From NCBI GenBank assembly GCA_961205875.1, contig OY540812.1, positions 31,815,098 to 31,879,097 on the forward strand: 64,000 nt of DNA, written 5' to 3'. The translations under genes and the position numbers were made by a program. Below, in pieces: positions 35,541 to 46,600 of this stretch. Under the pieces are notes generated by a model. The model saw only the letters and a program-made list of their open reading frames with translations. It was not told the origin of the DNA and made no database searches. Source of the stretch: Sialis fuliginosa. Lineage: Eukaryota; Arthropoda; Insecta; Megaloptera; Sialidae. The stretch's first letter is position 1. Each line of letters opens with the position of its first letter.

Positions 35541-35919
35541 ATTTGTATTGAAGCACAGATCTGCATTTCTATTTAATATTGCATGTTTACAAAATATGTG
35601 TATTAAAACTGAATGGAATCGTTACTACTATTTCTTGTATTATATTTTTGTTATACAGAGTGATAATTGTTAATAAAATACTTAATACTAGTGAAACAGC
35701 GTTTAATTAATATTTAATTAACCTGAAGAAGCCATACCTTAGGACTCTGTGGATTAATATATTCCTTCTTTCCTGTTCCAAGACCAATTTTTAATGATTG
35801 GAAATTATCTCCTAATTCCTACTTTACTTAGCATCGTATAACTTAACCGGGCCTATATTTTTTGCGACATATATAGGAACCAAGAGTTTCTTCAAAATCA
35901 CCACGGAATCCTCATTATC

Positions 35920-36390
35920 TTAATAATACTAAAAACCCTTATAATTTTGCTCTGTTTGTCCGTCCGTTTGTATGTCACAGCCCTCCCATTCTCTCATTTA
36001 TATTATTAAGATAAAATTTGGTATACGGACTTAGATTGTTGACCCAAAAACAGGTACCCCGTTGAGTGAGGTGTTTTTTGTTAGGTGTCCTAAAATGCAA
36101 CTAAATGTTTTATGATCCTTTGATTTTTACCCTTTAGTCATATATTTGCTTTCAAAGTCGTTATCAGAGCGCTCCCCCTCTAATTTCTAAATTATCAATG
36201 CAAAAAATCTAAAAGAATTCTAGAATATAGCTTCTAATTACTAACTGGTACTTTTGATGAAAATTATAATGAACACTGTAGCAAAAACAGTTTATGAAAA
36301 ATTTAGAAAAAACTTTTTATAAATCGTAGTGAGAATGGCTACGGAACCATTATTATATGCATGCCCAACATGCACTTGGCCATTTTTTAT
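35920..36390 (-). repeat. Repeat family S, inverted copy
   Basis: Reads as the complement of 21125-21665, ending in GGCTACGGAACC and CCAACATGCACTTGGCC. Confidence 0.7.
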
Positions 36391-36931
36391 TTTAATATTG
36401 GTTGGAGACCCCATTACAATTTTCAAAAATTTCATTTTTTTTATATAAAATGTTGGTCAAGTATGTGTAGAATATCGTCCTAACATTTAAAGCGAGATTC
36501 TCCTTCCGAAGTTATAGTCTGTGAAAGCTACTGAGTTATCAGCTTTACCGTTTGAGTTGAACTTTAAATGCGTTTTTCTAAAAAAAAACACTTTTTCGTG
36601 AACCTCGTGCAAGATAACTAAAAAATTATTTGATCGATCATTTTGAAATTTTGCACACATTTATAAATAACATAATTATCTCTTATGTGAACCTTAAGAT
36701 CCTTGAAATTTATATAAAAAAAAAACTTTTTTACTAACAAATATAAGTAAAATTTTATAAAAAATCGAACGTTTTTTTCAAACACGTACCATTTTTAGAA
36801 TTTTCACTTTTCTTAGGATACTTCACAGAATAAAGGATACTTTCGGTTCACATAGAGAGCGTGGGTCTAAAAAATGTAATACTTCTTGTTTCTGATCTTT
36901 CCCATCAATGTAGCAGATGCTAGATTGCACA

Positions 36932-37384
36932 CAGTGGTGTATTTACGTTAAGTGCCGCCCTGGACCAAAAAAAAAATGCCGCCCTGGGTAAAAAATAATT
37001 GCTGCTCTGCGCAAAAAAATTGCCGCCCCTTCACCAAGAGAAAATATAATATATTTTTAACAGTCAAAATTCCTTTATAAACTGAAAAGTGAGAATTTTT
37101 ACAAATAATCAAAAATATAATACCTATACATTAATAACTGATGTACCTACTTTTTTTTTTTTTTTTGGTCACATCGATTGAAATTTCTGATTTTTGAAGT
37201 AAACAGTTTGGAATATAAGAAAATAAAAACTTGAAGGCCTTTTTCTTTTTTTTTTTAGTCGCGTTACTCATTTTTTGTTTCCCTATTTTTAAATATGCTA
37301 TATTAAACTAAAAAAATCTACCGCCCCTCTCGGCCTGCCGCCCTAGGCCATGGCCCCCATGGCCCCATGGTAAATACGCCTCTG
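36932..37384. mobile_element. hAT-type MITE with 8-bp duplication
   Basis: Ends CAGTGGTGTATTTAC and GTAAATACGCCTCTG are inverted with two differences. Flanks ATTGCACA (36924-36931) and ATTGCACG (37385-37392) are an 8-bp duplication with one change. CAG start and 8-bp duplication are diagnostic for hAT. Interior rich in GCCGCCCTGG words. Confidence 0.85.
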
Positions 37385-37509
37385 ATTGCACGCCGTGAAA
37401 CAACAACTCAGGTGGCAACCGTCTCTGAATAAAAGTGTCGTACGACCGCCATTTTTGAATATAAAAAAAATGTTTTTGAAAATTAAAAGATGTTATAATA
37501 TGAATCTTG

Positions 37510-37700
37510 GCTTCTGGGTGTAAGCCGCGTCGATTTGGTTCTGTTATCGGCCAACGTTTCGTCACACATTGCAGCGGACATCTTCAGGACTTCTAAAAGT
37601 GCATTTTTTAACACGACCAAATTGACACAGCTTTCACCCAGAAGCCAAGATTCATATCAAGATCACCGCGGAAGCCTCAAGACGTTGCCGAATTAATAGT
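37510..37700. repeat. Repeat with CGTTTCG...CATCTTCAGGA signature
   Basis: GAATCTTGGCTTCTGGGTGT and its complement flank a GGCCAACGTTTCGTCACACA and GGACATCTTCAGGAC core. A related fragment is at 62735-62830. This signature is frequent in Penelope-like or other retroelement ends in insects; class uncertain. Confidence 0.5.
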
Positions 37701-37767
37701 TTCGACACAATAAAATCTTTAAAATTCGCTTATTTTTGACTGCCTAATTGGGTCTCCCCCTTAACCT

Positions 37768-38946
37768 TATATTGCTTCCACGCAATATTGAAGATACGAG
37801 AAGCTTTATGATCGTTTTAGAATGAGACAAAAAAATGTTCTCCGATTTCAAAATTTTTAAATTGATCTTTCCATTTCATGTCAAGACAAATAGTTTTCGT
37901 TCCGTGTCTGTCTGTCCGTCCGTCCGTCCGTGTGTCTGTCTCCTGAATCCTTGTCACACGCATAGCTCATGGTTGGATGGTTGGGTCTGGCTTGAGGTCG
38001 GTCCCATTTCATAATCGTGTGTAAGGGGGAGGGGTTACATCCCAAAACATTATTTTTTTCAAGATATCTCAAGAACGACACGTTACGTGAAAATTTTATA
38101 GAATTTTTTTTATAGAGCATTAAATTTCCTATAATATGGGTCTACAATGTTTGTTGTAAAATATTCCCTAAAGGGTCGATAACATTGAGCGAGTTTACAA
38201 GCTAACAAGCCAGCTTGTTACAAGCTGGCTTGTTAGCTTGTAAGATTGTGATGATGACACACAAAACTTTCCACTCGCTCAGTAGCCAACTAGCTAGCGA
38301 GTAAACCACGTGTTGTGAATACATTTTATAGACACTGAAACCAGGAATCACCGAGATACTAACAGCTAGCGAACTAGCTACTATGATGACACACGGCTAG
38401 TTTACAAGCTAACAAGCCTACAAGCCAGCGAGTAAAGTAGCCCGGCTTTCAACTTTTGTAGCAGATTGTTTACAAGCAGCTTGTTAGCTTGTGAACATGA
38501 TTACACTGAGCGAGTTTACAAGCTAACAAGCTGGCTTGTTAGCTTGTAAACTCGCTCAATGTAATCGATGTTTACAAAGATTTATCTCAATTAATTTTTA
38601 AAAATCGTGTTTTGTTTTTCTAAATTGATATTCGCTTGAACATATTAAACGTCATTTTGACGTTTTAAATGTCATTTTGACGTTTGCATAACTTTAGATT
38701 TGGATTGAAATTGTCAAAAAATTAAAAATATACGAAAAAATAATCAGGTGTCTCAAAAAAATTTCGAATTAAATTTTTTTTAGTAAAATTGTATAAAAAT
38801 TAAATGGTTAACCAATAATTCTAAGCAATTTATCTGAGCATCGGTATTTATTTAAATTGTTCAATAATTAACTACATTTGGTGAATTTAGCACGAGGAAG
38901 TACTGTGCATTTACTTGACAGATGTTATTTTATACGTACATATATA
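37768..38946 (+). repeat. Family P copy with nested hairpin element
   Basis: Follows 4170-4935 but is split by the 403-bp element at 38168-38570. Forms an inverted pair with 39320-40085 to its right. Confidence 0.8.
38168..38570. mobile_element. Hairpin-ended element nested in family P
   Basis: Comparison with the uninterrupted copy at about 4573-4595 (ATATTCC then TTTACAAAGATTT) shows a clean 403-bp insertion. Both ends carry ACATTGAGCGAGTTTACAAG in inverse orientation. Each end is itself a hairpin: 38194-38242 and 38499-38567, the latter an almost perfect 69-bp palindrome. GCTAACAAGC and GCTTGTTAGC recur throughout. Non-coding. Confidence 0.8.
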
Positions 38947-39319
38947 TTAAAAAAAATCAAATTTCCTTAATACGGACCTGCCGTAATCAATTATCATATA
39001 GCTTTAATTAATTCTAGGGTCTTAGGCTCTCTGAAAATAACAATAATTAAAGTAGTTGTTAATTGCTGGATGTCGTAAGAATAAAACAACAATAAGAAGA
39101 ACTGCCCTTCCATATTTTGTTACTTTACTCTTTGAGAGGTCCACTTGACATTTAGCTTGAAGCTGACTCGTGTTACGAGGACCCTTGACACTACGCTCAA
39201 CTAATGAATCTCAAAGTTTCCTTCAGGAATACACATCCCCAACAAAAATTACTTACTTTATTATTTTTCGTTTGTTTCTACCTATTGCTAGACTAACAAT
39301 AAGTTATTCTTTCATTAAA

Positions 39320-40085
39320 CTGTATCAACTAAAAAAACATCTGCCAAGTAAATGCCCAGTACTTCCTCTTGCTAAATTCACCAAAGGTAGTTAATTATTG
39401 AACAATTCAAATAAAACCAGATAAATTGCCTAGCATTGGTTAACCATTTAATTTTTATACAATTTTACTAAATAATATTAGTTTGACATTTTTTTTAATA
39501 CACACCTGATTATTTTTTCGTATATTTTTAATTCTTTGACAATTTCAATCTAATTCTAAATTTATTCAAACATCAAAATGACATTTAATATGTCAAAGCA
39601 AATATCAATTTAAAAAAACCAATAAAACACGATTTTTTAAAGCAAATTGAGAAAAATCTTTGTAAGGAAATATTTTACAACAAACGTTGTAGACCTATAT
39701 TATACGAAATTGAATGCTCCACAAAAAAGAACCTATACAATTTTTACGTAAAATGTATCGTTCTTGAGATATCTTGAAAAAATAAATATTTTGAGATGTC
39801 ACCCCTCTCCCTTACACACGATTTTGATGATTTTGAAATGGGACCGTCCTCAAGCCAGACCCAACCATCCGACCAAGTTCAATTAATATCGGTTTAGTGG
39901 TTCATGAGTTATGCATGGGACAAGGATTCAGGGAACAGACACAAAAACAGACAGACAGACACGGAACGAAAAGTGTTTGTCTTGACCAGAAAAGGAAAGA
40001 TCAATTTAAAATTTTGAAATCGAAGAAAAATTTTTTTGTCTCATTCTAAAACGATCACAAAGTTTCTCGTATCTTCGTAATTCTT
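39320..40085 (-). repeat. Family P copy, inverted
   Basis: Complement of 4170-4935 and 37768-38946, from CATCTGCCAAGTAAATGC to AAAGTTTCTCGTATCTTCG. Further fragments follow at 40090-40260 and 41340-41580, also inverted. Confidence 0.8.
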
Positions 40086-40929
40086 CCTCGTGCTAATTTT
40101 TGTTATATCTTTCCAACGGAATATTTTACTATAAGAGTTGTTTCGACCTTTATTAAAGAAAATTTAATACTCTATAAAAAAGATTTTATACAATTTTCAC
40201 GTAACATGCGTCGTTCTTGATGTATTTTGAAGAGAAACTACACATTCGAATGATTTCTATTTTTTGTGTCATATACTATATACCTTTGTGGTCACATCAC
40301 CTTTAATATAATATCCTCATTATGATCCAGCAACAAAGCTTTTTGTAGAGGAATTGTACGGTGTAAAATTGTATAGATTACCGATTGGATTATTCCTTTA
40401 TCAGATTTAGTTGCATTGTGCCACAGTACAATATGTGCCTTATCACGTATTTTCTACAATCTGTTTCTTTTATATCGTGGTGTTTGCTCTTCTTAAGTGT
40501 ACTCATCTTTCAGTGTTCACTGATTGGTCGATCTGATATCAGCAAATGTAAGTATGTATGTTGGAAAATATAATATAAAGAAAAATACTAAAATAATATT
40601 TTTTATATACATTTAAAAAAAATGTTTACCAAGTGTTGGCGCAGTGCGTCCTCTCGTGAAATTTTACTATATCTTTTTAAGGAAATATTTAACTACAAAA
40701 GTGTAAAGACCTTTTTAGGGTTCCGAAGAAACCCTATTAATCGTCCGTCTGTGTGTCCTTTTCAACCAAAGCGAAATATCTCGTAAACTACATAATATAA
40801 TTTTTACTGAATATGTAAAAAAATGTATAAATTTTCTAAAAAAAAAAAAAATTATTATACTTTCTATGTTTAGCTACCGCTGCAATCTTAAATGAAACAG
40901 ACTATACATTTCAATTAATAAAATATGGC

Positions 40930-41345
40930 ACTATTTTTTTACGCTCTTTTTAACTCAAAAATGGCGCCTATAAGGGGCTCCAATCAGTAATTTACTTTAC
41001 TCCTCCTCCTCTAACTCGGTAACTACTGGCCTAAAAAATCTGAAAAAAATGGTAACGAGGTTTTGGTAGAACTATCAACGACAAATACTAAAGTCAACAA
41101 TATCATTTCAAATTTTGGAATAATAGGGAGGGGCCTCATGAATTTTTAAATATTTTTTTTGTATATCTATAGGCTTATGGGGTGTTAAAAGCCTAGATAT
41201 CTGAGTAGAATATGACCATATTTTTATTTTTTTTCGAACTAAAAAATGCACCTGAAAATGGCTTCAAACTGTCCACGTAGTAGGACTAGTACGTACATAT
41301 TTCGGAACCCTTATGGCACACACTCGTGTATGTCTTACCGAATTT
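40930..41345 (+). repeat. Interspersed repeat, copy 2 (first copy 2570-2935)
   Basis: Same orientation and block order as 2570-2935. Preceded at 40715-40800 by GGGTTCCGAAGAAACCC and a GTCCGTCTGTGTGTCC stretch, probably the element's head. Confidence 0.75.
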
Positions 41346-41915
41346 TTTATATGCGTCGTTCTTGAGATATTTCGAAAGAAAGGTGTTGAAGATCGTCCGA
41401 TTTTAATGATTTTTATATGAGGCCATCTACCAGCCAGCCATACATTTAGGATTTTGGGGACAGACACGGAATGAAAAGTGTTTGTTTTGACCCGAAATTG
41501 GGATTTTGAAATCAGAAAACAATTTTTTTCTAGTTTCAAAAATGACCACATAGTTTCTCCTACCCTTCGGATATGGCGGGGGTGCAAAACAACTAATATT
41601 TTTTTTGTCAAAAATCTACTATCGAATATTTTATATCATAATAATCCATTAGAAATAAAAAAAATCATACATCTTGAAATATAAATTTTTTTATTAAAAA
41701 AAAATATGTACAATATAATAGGTATGTATTTTAATTAAACATAAGGTTACTAAATATAAATTATAAATTAATATCCACATGTAGTATAGTAGGTATACTA
41801 TAATATAGCCTACAGAAAAAAATAACCATTTACAAGTTTGTACAATGAAAAAATAAGGAAATACTTAAAAATGTAGTTATTCACATTTAACCGATCTAGG
41901 AAAGACTATTTACAC

Positions 41916-42963
41916 CAGTGGTCTTCAAACTTTGTCGAATCACGGAACCCTTAAAACTATATGTTTTTTTCAGCGTACCCCTTCCTAACCTTAAAAAATA
42001 TATCTTATACACCGACCTCCCCTATTTTTTTAAAATACTGGCGGTCCGACGTGAATTGGTTACTGTATTTATGCTATTGGGATTGCTATAAAAGCAGAAA
42101 AACATACAATTTTTCACACGCTATGTAGTAACTTCTTGGAATACATTAATTTTCAAATATAACTGTATGTCCCGGGGAAAAATTTTTAATCTAAAATATA
42201 TATTTTTCACTGGTTTTTGATCTGTGGAGACCTGCAAAGATCTACAACGATCTACAAAGATCGTTTGTTGATCATTAATAAATTCATTAATTTTCAACGT
42301 TTCAATCTCTATCACGATCTACAATGATCTTCAGAGATCTTTGTAGACCATTGTAGCACATTGCGCAAAGTGCAATTATTTTATTATTCCTAAATGGTAA
42401 GAGATATTAAAAAATTGTTGAAGCAAAAATTACTCCAATCATTTAAATCTATCATTTAGCACCCCTAACAAATCAATTGTTTATACAATTAAAAAAAGTT
42501 ATTAACAAATTTCAATATTTTAGGACACCTATAAAGTGTTAATTTATTATTTGAAAATCTATTCGAACTTTAAGATATCAATTAAAATTATAAATTTTTT
42601 TTTCATGAAATTTGTTTATCAATTTTTTTAATTGTTCAAACAATTGATTTGTTGGGGGTGCCAAATGATAGATATAAATGAGTGGAGTAATTTTTGTTAT
42701 TACATTTTTTTTAAATATCTTGTCGGGTCACGCGCCCAGTTCTACTCCACAGATCAAAAACTAGTGAAAAAATATGAATTTGTCTCAAAATGCAGATCTA
42801 TCAAGATCTGATTTGATCACCTTAGATTTAACATTTTTTTCCCGGAGTATCTTTATATTTTTTTAGTTAATAAACACTAGTCAAATAGTGTGAGTGGTTT
42901 ATAATTTTTTATTTTTTATTTTTATTTTGATTCGCGAAACCCTTAGAAGTTTGAAGACCGCTG
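41916..42963. mobile_element. hAT-type element with nested insertion
   Basis: Ends CAGTGGTCTTCAAACTTTG and CTTAGAAGTTTGAAGACCGCTG-type complement; flanks ATTTACAC (41908-41915) and ATTTAGAC (42964-42971) are an 8-bp duplication with one change. Length 1048 bp, no transposase. A CCGGG-ended element is nested at 42170-42846. Confidence 0.85.
42170..42846. mobile_element. CCGGG-ended element with GATCTACAA repeats
   Basis: The two ends are inverted: CCCGGGGAAAAATTTTTAATC against the complement of TTTTTTTCCCGG, followed inward by GATCTGTGGAG and CTCCACAGATC. Inside, AGATCTACAACGATCTACAA words repeat many times and mirror across AATTTTCAACGTT. A related piece is at 56745-57060. Confidence 0.65.
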
Positions 42964-43074
42964 ATTTAGACAATGCGTATACTTCAATTCATAATCTATC
43001 ACTAGCTTGAAGATTTTGAGTATCGTTTGTATCTAGCTTGTATTCTTATTTGTTAAAATATCATATCTTATCTA

Positions 43075-43333
43075 ATGTTCGGTATTATAAATAAAAAGCT
43101 AACATAATTTGTTATCTAGCAAACACTTTCAAATGGGGTATTAATTCTGTGTTATTATATATGGATTTGATCTAGAGTTTAGATCGACGTATAACACAGT
43201 TTAATAAATAATTTTCATAATATCACTGTTTCAATACCATTGGTGTTTACTTACCGCGCGTGCGATAAATTTGTTAAACACTTAATGAAACTTCAAGAGA
43301 ACTATCACATAGCTCTTTTATAATACCGGACAT
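43075..43333. mobile_element. MITE family C, copy 2
   Basis: Ends ATGTTCGGTATTATAAA and TTTTATAATACCGGACAT; about 260 bp, shorter than copy 1 (23170-23503). Non-coding. Confidence 0.8.
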
Positions 43334-43628
43334 AAGGCCTACAAACAAAATATAGATACTACATATGAGGAGGTGAGTTCCAGAACTCGTCCGTTCCATT
43401 TTAAAAAATAATTAGATGCAATGGATTTTGAAAGAATTTTTGGCATTCTTTCATATTGTAATGTTAGTTTTGAGCAAAGCTCGCTCAATTATAATATGAT
43501 TGAGCGAGATTTGTTCAAAACTGACCTTACAATATAAAAGAATTCCAAAAATTCTTAAAATCCTTTACCTACAAACGAATTAAAATCAATGAGCATCATT
43601 AAAATTGAAGTTGTAATACAATAACTGC

Positions 43629-46600
43629 TTATGTTTTTATTTGCAAAAGTCTTTCTGTTTCTGCCCACGTCTTTGCGGGTAAGTCTATGTCGCTATCCGC
43701 TGTCCCGAAACAAGATGTCTGCTCGCAGTTTGCGAAGTATTTTCCCGACACATTTTCTACTTCATCTGCCACAGCCAGGTACACTGACGTCTGACAACCT
43801 TCAACAGGCGTCTGGAACAAATATTATGTTATACTACAAACTAAACTATATTGTAAGTTATGAGGTACTGGCACCGGTCACAATATCTGGCTTCAGTTTT
43901 AGCCATTTTAATTCATCATCGATTTAATTGCCAAAATCCGCAAATACAGTTTTTTTTTTAATTATAGCCTTTTATTTTCGTTATGTTTTTTCTTCAATAA
44001 TGTACAAAGTAAAACCAGTATTGGATACTCAGTGATGAACACATGCTAATGATTACAAAATGATAAGTACTACGACACAAAAGTTATGAAATAAATAATC
44101 TTAAAATTTGAAACAATATAAAGCAGATGCTATGATAATATTACAATTAATAAATAGATTACACTAATAATGAGTTTAAATGTCCATCATTTTGACACCC
44201 ATTGGCCGATTGTCATCAAATAAAGCTATTTTACAGTTAAGTGTGTATAGATTATGATTCAGTAATGGCAGTAATCAAATATCAACAAATATTTCTAATT
44301 TAGTACATTTAATTAAACAAGTGTCCAATACTAGGATATTGCCCAAGACTGGTGCCAGTATCATAATTGTTTGTATATGTATACTCACCAAATAGAAAAG
44401 CCATCCCCAAAGTGCAAAAATCTGTCTGGTTATCCATACCAGGTTCCTGAAAACATCAGTACGCACAGCTCCTGGATGCAGTGCGTTGACTGTGACATTA
44501 GTACCTTCCAGTCTGCGCGCCAGCTCCCGGGTCATTAAAATGCCGCACAGTTTTGCGTTCCCGTAGTTGATCCATTCAAACCTAGATGTCCTGTTCAGCT
44601 TGCTTGGGTCAAATCTGGCGCATATGTGCATCACGGAGCTAACGTTTAAAATCCGGCTTGGGCCTGACTTCTTTATAAGGTCTACATTCAAATAAAATAC
44701 AAGGTGAGTGGTACCCAATTTTAACATTTTCATATGGTATACAAAATATCATGAAATTACCCCCTCCAAACTGAGTAAATTTTGTCTGAACAGTTTTCTT
44801 TAAGCAGTTTACTTTATGAAATAAAATTATTAACATACATATGTACAAGCTATACTTGCACAGTTAGGGTCGATCCAGACTATCGGTCTGGTCTCGTTCC
44901 AGTCAAATATTCAGTATAGTAATACTGTACCGGAGCATGATTGGACCGAGACCGGCACGATACCTATAGTGTGAATGATTTCATTTTGTATTGTATATTT
45001 ATATTTATAGTCTGGATCGACCCTTAATGTTCCATGCCATCAGCCCCCCAATTACACAAAAAATGTTTAGATTGTGAGAAATATTTTTTTCGAAAAACTT
45101 GTTCTCTAAAACCAATGGTTCAGCAGTTATAAGGAAATAAACAATTTAATTATTTATAACAATTGATCGCGCAAGGATTTTTCAATCCTGATAATTTTGG
45201 CTCAATCTACATCTAATTACACAGGTCCACAAAGAAAAGTGGTCTATACTGGGGTACAGACCCAACTTTTCTTTTGTATTTTTTCCCGCTGAAAACGAAT
45301 CCGTCATCATAATTGGGGGTTGATGAACAAAATCACGAGAAAACCCAAAAAAACCGATAAAAACCATCATAGGTCTAAAAAAAAAGTGGTGTGTGCTGGG
45401 GTACAGATCCAACTTTTCTTTTGTATTTTTTCCCGCTGAACACGAATCCGTTGTCATAATTGGGGATTGATGAACAAAATCACGAGAAACCGTTTTTTTG
45501 GGTTTTCTCGTGATTTTGTTCATCAACAGATTCGTGTTCATCGGGAAAAAATACAAAAGAAAAGTTGGGTCTGTACCCCAGCCCAGACCACTTTTTTTTG
45601 TGGACCTGTGTTATCAATGTTTTTTTTTCTAAGCGATCATTTTGGTAATAAGGGTGGGAGACAGCAATTTTTATGCGTTTTTTTCGAAAAATGTTTTAAA
45701 AAAATGCATAAAATTTTTTGAATTCGTGCTTCAATGAGCTTCTAATTGTAACTTACACAATGCCCTTTTTTTCATTTCCCAATTTATCCCCAGAATCAAA
45801 ATGTAACTTTTTATACTTCAGGTATATAATTGGGTCGCCATACTTTATCTCTCTGTTAAATTTCAAATTTTTACGTCAAATAGTTTCAGAGAAAATTGAC
45901 TGTGATAGACGGACAGACGGATACCGAAGTGATTTCATAAGTGTTCCGTTTTGCACGGAACACTAAAAATATTTTATTTTAAACACTCTGTATTTTCTAT
46001 TTGAATATTTACGTACCTAACAGCAAATGCGTGAGTAGAAATGGTCCGAAATGGTTCGCCTGCATCATAATATAAAACCCATCTTCAGTGAGTTTGTGAT
46101 CAGCCCCCGCGACCCCCGCGTTGTTTATCAACACGTCCAGTCGGGGTTCTGTGTTGATGATGTTATCGCAGAACGCATGAATTGACTTCAGAGAGCAGAG
46201 GTCCAGATGGTGGACGACAACGTTACTGTTTCCGGTACTCTCGATTATTTCCTTCTGCGCCTGATTGGCTAGCTTCATGTTCCTGCAGGCTAGAATCACT
46301 CGGGCACCTCGGCGAGCTAATTCTCGGGCGGTTTCTTTTCCTATTCCTGGAAATAGTAAATTAAGTACCTTTTTAGTTCAATCAAATTAGAATTTTAAAT
46401 AGAAAACAAAGATGGACATGTGCGAGTAAAACTCGCGCCCTGAGGGTTCCGTACCGTAACTATATAAAATTTAATACTTGACAATAGTTATGTAGTTACA
46501 TAGACAATGGACCCGATTTCCAAGGCTTTTTTACATAGACGCTGTATCAAAGAAACCACATCATTAAATTTGTCACGTAATAATTCCACATATAATTAGA

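Noticed and set aside
41264-41611. 115-codon frame on the minus strand
   Set aside because: Spans two unrelated repeats (40930-41345 and a family P fragment).
45182-45556. 124-codon frame with an internal repeat (SRDFVHQ, SAGKNTKEK)
   Set aside because: The repeated peptide simply mirrors the duplicated DNA block in the fold-back element 45219-45612; no domain.
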